Shown in pieces: positions 44,932 to 52,858 of a stretch of 62,617 nucleotides of DNA. The notes under the pieces are model-generated. The model had not been told where the DNA came from, did no database searches, and worked only from the letters and a program-made list of their open reading frames with translations. The stretch is from Pseudomonadota bacterium (lineage in GTDB: Bacteria; Pseudomonadota; Gammaproteobacteria; Steroidobacterales; Steroidobacteraceae). The DNA is taken from assembly GCA_023423935.1 (NCBI GenBank), contig JAFAEQ010000079.1, positions 1 through 62,617 on the forward strand. Direction: 5' to 3'. How positions within the stretch are numbered: position 1 is the stretch's first letter; every line of letters starts with the position of its first letter. The position numbers and the translations under genes were made by a program.

Positions 44932-45306
44932 TCAAGTAATCTGACCGCGCTTGCGCTCATACTCGATCAGAGCGGCGACTGGATCGTGCCACGGACCCCA
45001 GTGGCCATACTCGCAGCTGCGCGCGAACACCTCATCGCGGGTGTAAACCCGAATGGGCGTTGCCTGAAACTCGGCGACGTATTGCGGCGCGGTGAAGCAT
45101 TTGTCCTTGACCGCGTCGTAGACCCAATCGCCGTTCTGCAACCACGCATGCCCGCCACACCATGCGATACCGTGCACCAAAACCCAACCACGGTCCCCAC
45201 CACCGTAGAAGATGCCTTTGCCGGCCAACTCGTAGCAGCGACCGAGGCGATGCTTTGCTCTGACTCGCGGCGGCTTGGGCGCGCGGACCGATCGCCGGGC
45301 GTCCAT
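44932..45306 (-). CDS. Conserved-looking hypothetical protein
   Basis: 124 aa from the ATG at 45306 with ribosome site gggagg. The core LGRCYELAGKGI..GWVLVHGIAWC..HAWLQNGDWVYDAV has conserved-looking Cys, His and Trp residues arranged as in small papain-like or transglutaminase-like folds (Cys early, His-Ala-Trp later). That is a pattern reading, not a family match. The end (GPWHDPVAALIEYERK) is polar. It starts one base after the stop of the upstream gene, so the two form an operon. Confidence 0.65.
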   Translation of the reverse strand: MDARRSVRAPKPPRVRAKHRLGRCYELAGKGIFYGGGDRGWVLVHGIAWCGGHAWLQNGDWVYDAVKDKCFTAPQYVAEFQATPIRVYTRDEVFARSCEYGHWGPWHDPVAALIEYERKRGQIT

Positions 45307-45307
45307 C

Positions 45308-45637
45308 TTATCGGCCCTCCCGTCGCGAATCGCAGGGCATCGCCCAGCGACTCCAAGTGCGCCCCCCGTCCGCCACAAGGAACGGCAGCAACCGCATGGC
45401 GCGCGATTCATCTGCGCACCAGCGGCGGCCCGCTGTGGCCGCGCAGGCGTCAAACTCGGCAGCGAGGGCACGAGCCACTGCGCCAACCGATCTCGCGAGC
45501 ACCCTGCTCTGGTGCGCGCGACCAGATAAGTCCCTGGCCAGGCCTACCATCATCCGGATGTCCCCCCAGGCAATGAGACGCGTCGCGATAGCTCGCGCCA
45601 CCAGATGTTCGAGACGAGAAATCTTTCTCGTATTCAT
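45308..45637 (-). CDS. Hypothetical protein, first gene of a two-gene operon
   Basis: 109 aa from MNTRKISRLEHLVARAIATR, with the very good ribosome site aaggagatt at 45641-45650. Arg-rich and helical; RWCADESRAMRLLPFLVAD suggests a small compact domain. The family is not recognised. It ends with TAA one base before the ATG of the 124-aa gene. The strong ribosome site argues that both are expressed. Confidence 0.55.
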   Translation of the reverse strand: MNTRKISRLEHLVARAIATRLIAWGDIRMMVGLARDLSGRAHQSRVLARSVGAVARALAAEFDACAATAGRRWCADESRAMRLLPFLVADGGRTWSRWAMPCDSRREGR

Positions 45638-45659
45638 GATCAATCTCCTTTGGGTCATG

Positions 45660-46725
45660 TCGTGACCTCTAGTCGTTATTGGGATCCCTATGACGATTCA
45701 CGGCGACCGGTTCCTTCAGGTGCGCCGAGCCTTCTCAACCTGCAGAAGGCTTCCCGTGCATTCATTCCCTTGTCGTCGCACGGGCTACGATGCCAAGGCA
45801 TAAGACACGATCACGTTGTTAAAGAGCACAGGAGCGATGTCCTATTTCCAGCGTATCGCCAGAGTCTGCACCTGTGTAGAGTCGATTCGATCCTGACGAC
45901 GCCATCGTCAAACAAGTTCAGAGTCATGCATGGATCTGAACCGAGAAATTCTTTATCTGCAGCGGACTTCGGATGCTCGAGCGCTTCCACGACCGGTGCA
46001 AAAAATATTTCTCACATTTCTGCCTAAAGAATTTAAAGCGCTGGACGGTAGCCTCTCGATGCCTCTTTCTCAGCAAAGCGTGCGCAAGCACGTCAGGCTG
46101 TTCGGCGCGTTAGAGAAAGCCGCCGGCGGAGAGCCGCCGGCTTTGACCGAGCTTGAATTGGGCAATTGCCATGCTCGGTTTGAATACTCCTCTCATGTTG
46201 CTTCTGCTTTGGTTCACCGATGGTTCATCCGGCTCGCCGGATTTCCATCTCTCCTGCGTGGACGTCAATCATTTCGGGGCCAACCAAAATGATTGCGGAA
46301 TAGTCCTAGCAGGAGTCGACAGATGCGTGCCACCGCATCTGGTACCGCCACCCCGGGGCCAACCGGGGTGGCTCTCATCACAGGGCCTCGTCTTGACCCT
46401 CAACCGGTTTCGGCGTTGCGCTTTACCGGCCACTCGTTCGCACACTCAGGCTTTACATTTCGGCTTTGCTTCCACCATTGCTGGTGGTCCGGGAGCGAAT
46501 TCAGACCGACAGTGCCGTCACGGTAGTCGTATTCGCCGCGACTCGGTTCAGCTAGACGCCAAGAATGAATGCACTAGCGGTCTCGAGCGCACCCGACATA
46601 TGTTCCCGCCTCCGTTGCAGGATTTTTCTGATGTCTGCGCCAGTTCGCAGCCAGGCACCGGAAATGTTTAACACACGACACTACAGGTTCATGCAAGCCG
46701 AGCTGATCGGCGCAGGAACCACAGA
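45660..46725. other. ORF-poor, hairpin-rich stretch (possible structured RNA)
   Basis: About 1 kb without a convincing gene. It holds a series of stable inverted repeats: cgtgc-gcaa-gcacg (46079-46092), aaagccgccggc/gccgccggcttt (46116-46144), atccgg-ctcg-ccggat (about 46226-46241), catttcgg/ccaaaatg (about 46270-46291), agatgcg/cgcatct (46321-46340) and gccaccccgg/ccggggtggc (46347-46372). The fourth and last share cggggccaacc across the loop while their outer stems differ. It precedes the helicase gene, so a replication origin is an alternative. Confidence 0.5.
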
Positions 46726-48279
46726 ATGAAAACACGATGCACTGCTCAGTTAGACCTTGATGCCGAAGCCAGCGAACGTCCTCGCCTCGCCGCAGTAGGC
46801 GCACTCCATGCGCGCGCCCCGAATGTTGGTCGATCGAAGGCCGTCATTCGCCTCGACGCCGGCGAGCTCCATCGATACGCGCAGCGCGCTGAGAGTCTCC
46901 TGGCAGATACGCTCTTTGTCCGTGGCGATGGCCTCGTGCGAATTTGCACCGATCGCCATACGCAGCAATCATCAATCCAACCAGTGACTCCGGAGTGGCT
47001 GCAGCGAGAGCTTTCAGCGCGTGCCGACTTTTACCGGTTACGGAACAGTGCGCCGGTCAAGGTTGACTGCCCACCTTCACTCGCGAAGATCATCTGCCGA
47101 TCCGGAGACTGGCCCGGCTTTCTGAGGCTCCATGGAATCTCGCGGGCGCCGTTTTTACGTCCGGATCTGAGCGTTTGCTCTACCAAGGGGTATGACATTT
47201 CGACCGGAATCTATTGCGACCTGTCTGAGGAGTTCCCGCCGATTGACAACCACGCAACCCGGGCTGACGCCTTGACCGCCCTTGCGATCTTGTCGGAACC
47301 GTTCTCCGAGTTCCCGTTCGCATCGGAAGCCAGTCGCGGTGCGATGCTCGTGCATATTCTGACCGCCGCCGCTCGAACGGCAATGCCAACTTCACCGGCA
47401 TTCTTCTACACGGCTCCTGCTCCTGGGACGGGCAAGACCCTGGCCGCAAGGATGGCCGGATTAATCGCTTCAGGCTCTTCCCCGTCCTTGCATCAATACA
47501 CGGACGATTTCGATGAGCTTCGCAAGCTGCTCTATTCGGCTCTCCTCAGCGGTGCGTCGTCACTGGTGTTCGACAACCTGAATCGCGGGATGCAGGTGCG
47601 CTCATCCGCTCTTTGCGCATTCCTCACCGCATCCACATATGCAGATCGCAAGCTTGGTGTCAGTGAGATTCGTGGCGTTGCGAACCATTGCACCATTGCA
47701 CTCACCGGCAACAATCTCACACCGACAGATGACCTGGCGCGGCGCTCCATCGTCATTCGTCTCGATGCGAACAGCGAGTCTGCCCGAGGCCGCTCCTTCA
47801 AAATCGACAACCTCCTCGAACACGTATCCATGAACCGCGTTCGGCTCTTGACCGCATCGCTGACGATTATTCGCGCTTACCAATCTGCAGGGGCTCCACC
47901 GGCTGCAAGGTCTCTCGAAAGTTTCGAAGCCTGGTCGCGTATCGCTCGAGATCCACTGATGTGGCTTGGACTTGAAGATCCTGTCTGCACGCAGCACGGC
48001 GAAACAGACGAAGGAGTCGATTCGCTGGCGACGGCATTCGAGCAATTGGCGAATGAATTTCCTGAACGGTTCACGGCAAAGGACGTTGTCCAAACGCTCG
48101 GTTCTGGAAGGGACTCGCTATGCGAAGCACTCGAAGAGGCAGGCTGCTGGAACGTTACATCTGCACAGAACGTCGGCCGGTGGCTAAGCGGGTGTCGCGG
48201 TCGAGTCGCCGCGGGCCTCAAGCTGATTTCTACGATCGGACATAGGAAGACCGCGCTATGGAGCTTCAAGAAGACGTGA
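46726..48279 (+). CDS. D5/primase-helicase-like P-loop ATPase
   Basis: 517 aa. The N-terminal part (about 38-130: IRLDAGELHRYAQRAES, VTPEWLQRELSARADFY, VDCPPSLAKII) matches the region preceding the ATPase in plasmid and integrative-element helicases. Walker A is APGTGKTLAAR (about 229-239), Walker B LVFDNLNRG (about 278), and a sensor-like ALTGNNLTP follows. There is no TOPRIM or zinc-finger primase domain. It probably unwinds DNA during replication of the excised element. It stands between the hairpin-rich region, a possible origin, and the IS110 insertion. Confidence 0.75.
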   Translation: MKTRCTAQLDLDAEASERPRLAAVGALHARAPNVGRSKAVIRLDAGELHRYAQRAESLLADTLFVRGDGLVRICTDRHTQQSSIQPVTPEWLQRELSARADFYRLRNSAPVKVDCPPSLAKIICRSGDWPGFLRLHGISRAPFLRPDLSVCSTKGYDISTGIYCDLSEEFPPIDNHATRADALTALAILSEPFSEFPFASEASRGAMLVHILTAAARTAMPTSPAFFYTAPAPGTGKTLAARMAGLIASGSSPSLHQYTDDFDELRKLLYSALLSGASSLVFDNLNRGMQVRSSALCAFLTASTYADRKLGVSEIRGVANHCTIALTGNNLTPTDDLARRSIVIRLDANSESARGRSFKIDNLLEHVSMNRVRLLTASLTIIRAYQSAGAPPAARSLESFEAWSRIARDPLMWLGLEDPVCTQHGETDEGVDSLATAFEQLANEFPERFTAKDVVQTLGSGRDSLCEALEEAGCWNVTSAQNVGRWLSGCRGRVAAGLKLISTIGHRKTALWSFKKT

Positions 48280-48400
48280 GGGAGGCTATGGAGGGGTTGG
48301 AGGGCACGATGAGCCGATTCAGCATTTTGTGTGTGAACAGAAGGCACGACTAACGGCCTTTCCCGACCTCCATCTCCTCCCCCCCCGTTACCTTCTTCGC

Positions 48401-48577
48401 ATCCCAGTTATCCTGGGATCGGCCAGCCAGGCCCGGCATGATTCCCGCCCCCAGTCGTCCATGATCCGGGGGGTGTTGTCACCGGGTCTGGTCGGCGGCT
48501 GATGATCGCTAATAGGGTCTGGATCCGGAGTCATACCGAGGTCGCTCGTAACGTGGATGCCGAGATCAGTCGCCATG
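48401..48577 (+). ncRNA. Candidate IS110 bridge RNA
   Basis: Three consecutive folds lie upstream of the transposase. (1) 5' hairpin atcccag-ttatc-ctgggat (48401-48419). (2) Large loop with outer stem ccaggcccgg/ccgggtctgg (48427-48436 with 48482-48491), asymmetric internal loops and an inner stem 48446-48452/48469-48475. (3) Large loop closed by ggcggctgat/atcagtcgcc (48494-48503 with 48565-48574). A 5' stem-loop followed by two internal-loop hairpins is the published layout of IS110 bridge RNAs, where the loops specify target and donor DNA. The fold was derived by eye. Confidence 0.6.
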
Positions 48578-48613
48578 TGTCGCTGGCCGACCGTGTCAAT
48601 CTCAGGAGTACGC

Positions 48614-49831
48614 ATGACTGATCTCGATCAGCATGAAGCCATCCAGGTCTTCGTCGGCATCGACGTTGGCAAGGGCGCGCATCATGCCGTCGCCTTGAAC
48701 CGCTCCGGCAAGCGCCTGCTCGACAGCGCGCTGCCGAACGATGAGGCAAAACTACGCGCGTTGATCGCCAAGCTCAAAGAGCATGGCCCCGTCCTGCTCG
48801 TGGTCGATCAACCCGCCACCGTGGGTGCTTTGCCCGTTGCGGTCGCACGCGATGAAGGCGCGCTGGTCGCGTATCTGCCGGGACTGGCGATGCGGCGTAT
48901 CGCTGATCTGCATGCAGGTGAAGCCAAGACAGATGCGCGCGATGCCTACATCATTGCCGAGGCTGCTCGCACACTCCCGCACACCCTGCGCTCGCTGAAG
49001 CTTGCCGATCATGACGTCGCCGAGCTGACGATGCTGTGCGGCTTCGATGATGATCTAGCTGGACAGATCACACAGACCAGCAATCGCATCCGAGGTCTGC
49101 TGACCCAGATCCATCCAGCGCTGGAACGCGTCGTCGGTCCGCATTTGGATCATCCGGCGATGCTCGATCTGATCGAACGCTATCCCTCGCCTGCGCAACT
49201 CGCTGCGATGAGCGAGAAGCAGATCGCCAACCGCCTCACCAAACTTGCTCCGCGCGTGGGCAAAACCTGGGCTGCCCAGATCGTCCAAGCACTCTCGGAA
49301 CAAACCGTTGTGGCGCTCGGCACGCAAGCCGCCACCATCGTGCTGCCGCGCCTCGCACAGCAGTTGGCGGCGCTGCGCCGTCAGCGTGAAGATGTCGCCC
49401 GAGAAGTCGAGCAGCGGGTACTTGCTCACCCTCTTCATCCAGTCCTGACCAGCATGCCAGGAGTCGGCATCAGGACTGCCGCCAGACTCCTGATCGATGT
49501 CGCCACCCGAGCCTTCGCCTCGGCCGCTCACCTGGCGGCTTACGCAGGACTCGCGCCCGTCACGCGGCGCTCTAGCTCCTCGATCCGCGGCGAGCATCCA
49601 TCCAGGCGAGGAAACAAACAGCTCAAGCGAGCGCTGTTCCTGTCGGCCTTCGCAGCGCTGCGAGATCCCATCTCAAGGGCGTACTACGCCCGCAAGATCA
49701 GCCAAGGCAAACGCCACAATCAGGCCCTCATCGCGCTCGCTCGCCGGCGCTGTGATGTCTTGTTCGCCATGCTCCGGGACGGGACGCTATATAGCCCAGC
49801 GCAGCCAACAAATCCGTTGACAACGACATAG
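48614..49831 (+). CDS. IS110-family DEDD transposase/recombinase
   Basis: 405 aa from MTDLDQHEAIQVFVGIDVGKG, ribosome site aggag. The N-terminal RuvC-like DEDD domain has GIDVGKGAHHAVAL, LLVVDQPATVG and AKTDARDAYIIAE. The C-terminal transposase_20 domain has LTSMPGVGIRTAARLL and the serine-bearing TRRSSSSIRGEHPSRRGNKQ. It moves its element with a bridge RNA, without inverted repeats. The gene is intact. Earlier in-frame codons (from 48557) lie inside the RNA region and are not used. Confidence 0.95.
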   Translation: MTDLDQHEAIQVFVGIDVGKGAHHAVALNRSGKRLLDSALPNDEAKLRALIAKLKEHGPVLLVVDQPATVGALPVAVARDEGALVAYLPGLAMRRIADLHAGEAKTDARDAYIIAEAARTLPHTLRSLKLADHDVAELTMLCGFDDDLAGQITQTSNRIRGLLTQIHPALERVVGPHLDHPAMLDLIERYPSPAQLAAMSEKQIANRLTKLAPRVGKTWAAQIVQALSEQTVVALGTQAATIVLPRLAQQLAALRRQREDVAREVEQRVLAHPLHPVLTSMPGVGIRTAARLLIDVATRAFASAAHLAAYAGLAPVTRRSSSSIRGEHPSRRGNKQLKRALFLSAFAALRDPISRAYYARKISQGKRHNQALIALARRRCDVLFAMLRDGTLYSPAQPTNPLTTT

Positions 49832-50080
49832 GGGCACCCCCCTTGGTACGTTGAATGCTGCAATCTTGGTTCATCCCCGGAGTATCCCTCGTGGACAGAC
49901 AGCACGTATCACGACACTCAGACCGTTCATCCTGGACTCCAAGCCGAAAGTATTCTCGCGAAAGTCACACGTGCCTCGCGCGTAGACCCGGCGAAAAGTC
50001 CAAAACACAATCGCGCACTGCGCTAGCGTTCGTGCAGTAGTAGCATCCGGATGAGTTCCCTTTCACATTGATGGTGCACA

Positions 50081-51367
50081 ATGTCGGAGTTTGACGTGCA
50101 GTCACTCGGCGATAGCCAGGAGCTTGCCAACTTCCTTAAAAGGGCGACTCCGAAGACTAGGCCGGATCGCATATCTCTGGCTGTACTTGTAGGCACTAAG
50201 CGATTCTTCGCCAGCTTAAGCAGCGATGCAGTGACCTATGCTGGTGATGAACTTTTTTCGGTTGGATGCTTGATGCAAGCATTCACCGCGACGCTCGCGA
50301 CACAAGTGCTGACAATTGAACGAGGATGGGACGATTGCGTAAGCCGTGCTCTCGAGGTGAGTAGCCCCTCCACAGCCGCACGGTTGGAAGGGATCCGACT
50401 GAGACACTTATTGAGCCATACGCATGGGCTGGACTCTTCTTTACTCGCGGCCTTGCCACGGCACGGAGACGGATACATTGACAAGGAGACGTTGTGTAAT
50501 GCTCTGGCCGGAATCGAGCCATTAGCCTCACCCGGTTATATCTACAGCTACGGGAATGCAGGCTATTGGATAGCAGCCGCTCTAGTCGAGGGGTTTACAC
50601 ATCAGAGATTTCACGAGCTGCTTCTTGAAAGAATGATCACACCGCTGGGACTCTCCTCTGTGTGCGGCCTGGACAAAAATGCCTGTCCTGCTGCAGGCAA
50701 TCAAGTCATGATGTCCCTCGATGATGCGTTGACGTTCTTACAATTGCATGTGCATTCCGACATCAGCAGCACCGATGACCCGTTTCGCTCGTTTGATAAT
50801 TTAGCATCGATGCGATCAACTCCCGTTCCGCTACCAGGTTGGGCACCTGCGGAACGAGCTTCTTGTCAAGGATGGAAGTCCTATGGATCTGGATGGTTTG
50901 GCCACAGCGTAGTCTCGGATGACTGTTCTGCATTCATAAGATTCAGTGCTACTAAGCAAACTGCAATTGTACTTGCTGCTGACAGCCCCCAGCTTTTTCC
51001 CGTTTTCGCCAGATTGTTCTCGCGAGTGCTCCCGGAGTTTACCGGTTTCAGGCTCCCCAAGAGCCTGTCTCGCGAAGAGTCTGAAGAGGTGAATCTCAGC
51101 CAGTACGAAGGAACATACATCACCGGCGCGCTTACATTGAAAATAGTGTGCCGTGAGAAACGTCTCCGCTGCGAAATATCAACCCGCGCTTGCCAAGCGG
51201 ACGGATCTTTGCACGATTCAGTTTCGCTACGAGCCGCTCACGAAAATGTCTTCTTTCCGGAGGAGAGCTGTCGTGCAGATCTTCCATTCGTTCAGTTCAT
51301 TATGCCTAGTCAAGAAGGTGGATATAAATTTGTATGGAATGGAAAGGGCGTTTGGCGACGGTTATGA
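50081..51367 (+). CDS. Beta-lactamase-fold (class C/serine hydrolase-like) protein with CxxQ active site
   Basis: 428 aa. The family blocks are clear: LFSVGCLMQAFTATLATQVL (about 59-78) aligns with the FxxxSxxKxxTA nucleophile motif, IRLRHLLSHTHGLDSS follows, and PGYIYSYGNAGY (151-162) holds the Y-x-N motif. The SxxK position reads C63-L-M-Q66, so the nucleophile Ser is Cys and the base Lys is Gln. It may therefore use a thiol, bind without hydrolysis, or be inactive. There is no signal peptide, so it is cytosolic. The C-terminal 90 residues form an extra beta domain (LSQYEGTYITGALTLKI) like the C-terminal domains of esterase-type relatives. It is the first cargo gene; DNA composition is more AT-rich than the core. 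Confidence 0.82.
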   Translation: MSEFDVQSLGDSQELANFLKRATPKTRPDRISLAVLVGTKRFFASLSSDAVTYAGDELFSVGCLMQAFTATLATQVLTIERGWDDCVSRALEVSSPSTAARLEGIRLRHLLSHTHGLDSSLLAALPRHGDGYIDKETLCNALAGIEPLASPGYIYSYGNAGYWIAAALVEGFTHQRFHELLLERMITPLGLSSVCGLDKNACPAAGNQVMMSLDDALTFLQLHVHSDISSTDDPFRSFDNLASMRSTPVPLPGWAPAERASCQGWKSYGSGWFGHSVVSDDCSAFIRFSATKQTAIVLAADSPQLFPVFARLFSRVLPEFTGFRLPKSLSREESEEVNLSQYEGTYITGALTLKIVCREKRLRCEISTRACQADGSLHDSVSLRAAHENVFFPEESCRADLPFVQFIMPSQEGGYKFVWNGKGVWRRL

Positions 51368-51813
51368 CTTAGGAATAGTGGCGGCTCTTCGCGGGTGCCC
51401 CAAGACGTGCTGTCGTGAACCTCGGAGATCGAGTCGGCGACATGAGTCTCCGCTGGAGGGGGTCCGTAATCTTAGAGACATCCGAATGGTTGGCGTCCCG
51501 CAAAGAGCCGCATGGACGGCTTGGCCGCCCTTCCCGTTTGATCCTAATGGTCATGCCAATCGCCGGCGAGTTCAGCAGCGTGAGTAGGCATATCAGCAGA
51601 GATATCGGTGAATGGCCGCCTCCGCCAGTCCGACGGAACAAAAGGCGGTAGATGAGCACTTTTCTGCGCCATCTTGCATTGGACAGTGACATGCCCATAC
51701 GGCCATCTTCGTTACCCTCTGACCGGATGGATACGTGGAGCGTCGCTCTGCGAAGCTCGAAAGAACGTCTTGATCATCCCTCGGCAGGTCTGTCGTCGCT
51801 CGAAGATTGTGAC
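51368..51813. other. Stretch without a convincing gene between cargo genes
   Basis: A short frame at 51415-51651 (MSLRWRGSVILETSEW.. inside it) and its extension into 51652 are open on the plus strand. Two minus-strand frames are also open, but none has a ribosome site or recognisable domain. The stretch may hold gene remnants from assembly of the cargo region. Confidence 0.35.
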
Positions 51814-52361
51814 ATGAGTGGTCCTTTTCCCGGCTCCCGGCCGACGCAGTCAAGTGCGACTCGTCTAGTAAGTCACGTGTGGCGATTAGCGACATGGCGA
51901 GGCTCACCCGCAGACCTTGTAATCAGCAATAGGTCGCTACGTGCGCTGATAGTCCTGAACGTAATTTTCGGTATATTGGTGCGCCTTGGTCTGCCAGATG
52001 TCGCCCTCATGCGCATAACAGCGCACGTCATTGGCGAGGTCATCATTGGCTACCTCATCGTCGCTGGCGTGCTCTATCTCGCGCGTTTAGGCGACCGCTT
52101 GAATCAGACGCTGGGCTCATGGTTACTAGTGAATCTCTTTTGCGATCTCACTTTTTTTCTGCCTCCGACCCATCACCCAAGCTGCCACTGGTTCGATTCT
52201 CATCATCTTGCCTCTTCCTTGCGCAACTATCAGCGTTCGTGCAGATCATGCGCATGAGTCTAAATAAGAGGCTATTCCCAGCGGTTTTGTCCCTTCTTGC
52301 CTTGGTGCTGGTGACATCTAGCTATTTCAAGGCTGTGGATCGAGCCCTCCCCGAAAACTAG
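51814..52361 (+). pseudogene. Yip1-like membrane protein, apparently frameshifted
   Basis: From the ATG at 51814: MSGPFPGSRPTQSSATRLVS, then WRGSPADLVISNRSLRALIVL and hydrophobic segments (NVIFGILVRLGLP, HVIGEVIIGYLIVAGVLYLA, WLLVNLFCDLTFFL). This resembles small Yip1-like inner-membrane proteins. Frame 1 degenerates after FFLPP, while frame 3 continues with two hydrophobic stretches (SSSCLFLAQLSAFV, RLFPAVLSLLALVLVTS) to a stop at 52361. The switch falls at actttttttctg (about 52149-52160), a run of seven Ts: mutation, sequencing error or slippage. The function is unknown. Confidence 0.5.
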
Positions 52362-52462
52362 CCCAAGCGGCAACGAAGTGTTCAGCAACCCCGCCAGCCG
52401 CCCGATGTCGCAATAGCTCACATTGGCGCTCGTTCGTGCCAACCTGGTATTAAGAGCGTGCT

Positions 52463-52741
52463 ATGAGAAGCGCCCTCTTGCTCTTGGTCCTTGCTGTCAC
52501 AAGCACGAAGGCCGGGGATAGTGCGGATGCGCCCGTTGGCGACCTCGTAGAACACACGCAGCACCTCGCCGGCTCGCGCGCCCATCGCATCGAGTATGAT
52601 TTGCCACAGGAATTTCGCCCCTACGCAGTGGTGCCACAGTCTCGCTGGATCAAATACTATTGGCCCCGTTGCGTCCTGCATGCGCACCCTTCGCGCCTTG
52701 CGCTCATGTACAATGAGCAATTAGAACAGCTGCTCAGATGA
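52463..52741 (+). CDS. Small secreted hypothetical protein
   Basis: 92 aa. MRSALLLLVLAVTSTKAGDS looks like a signal peptide with cleavage near Lys-Ala-Gly. The mature part is His/Tyr/Trp-containing (YDLPQEFRPYAVVPQ, KYYWPRCVLHAH) with one Cys. The family is not recognised. Its stop overlaps the start of the next short ORF as ATGA, which argues for co-translation. An antisense frame covers the same DNA, so its reality is moderate. Confidence 0.45.
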   Translation: MRSALLLLVLAVTSTKAGDSADAPVGDLVEHTQHLAGSRAHRIEYDLPQEFRPYAVVPQSRWIKYYWPRCVLHAHPSRLALMYNEQLEQLLR

Positions 52742-52854
52742 AAATGAGCTTGGACGAATCCAAGTATGTGAGGAGCGGGAGACTTGGAGAGGTGTCCAAT
52801 GAGGCTCTCGCGATGTCCGTCTCGACGAGTTGCGTTTTAGAACAGAGGTTCTAA
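52738..52854 (+). CDS. 38-aa peptide ORF between the secreted ORF and cytochrome b
   Basis: Too short for standard gene calls. It begins MKMSLDESKYVRSGRLGEV and ends SVSTSCVLEQRF. The first half is charged and the second Ser/Thr/Cys-containing, a leader-core layout seen in ribosomally made peptides. Its ATG overlaps the preceding TGA, and its stop is 4 bases before the GTG of the cytochrome b gene, whose ribosome site (agagg) lies inside this ORF. It is either a coupling leader for cytochrome b or a genuine peptide product. No peptide-modifying enzyme is certain nearby. Confidence 0.4.
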   Translation: MKMSLDESKYVRSGRLGEVSNEALAMSVSTSCVLEQRF

Positions 52855-52858
52855 TAAG

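Larger units (their letters stand above)
48390..49900 (+). mobile_element. IS110-family insertion sequence
   Basis: It comprises the left non-coding end with a bridge-RNA-like fold (48401-48577), the transposase gene and a short right end (about 49832-49900). The family has no inverted repeats, so both boundaries are estimates. It sits between the helicase gene and the cargo genes. It is probably active or recently active, since its ORF and RNA fold are intact. Confidence 0.7.

Noticed and set aside
45930..46292. A 120-aa plus-strand frame in the hairpin-rich region
   Set aside because: It contains the strong inverted repeats, has no ribosome site and no recognisable domain; structured RNA or origin is the better reading.
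46750..46968. A 72-aa minus-strand frame with a CAYCGEA motif
   Set aside because: It looked like a zinc-binding protein, but it overlaps the N-terminal coding part of the helicase, whose sense frame carries recognisable blocks, and it lacks a ribosome site. Kept as a possibility only.
51369..51907. Minus-strand frames between the hydrolase and the membrane protein
   Set aside because: Low-complexity Arg/Ser sequence without start signals; not supported as genes.
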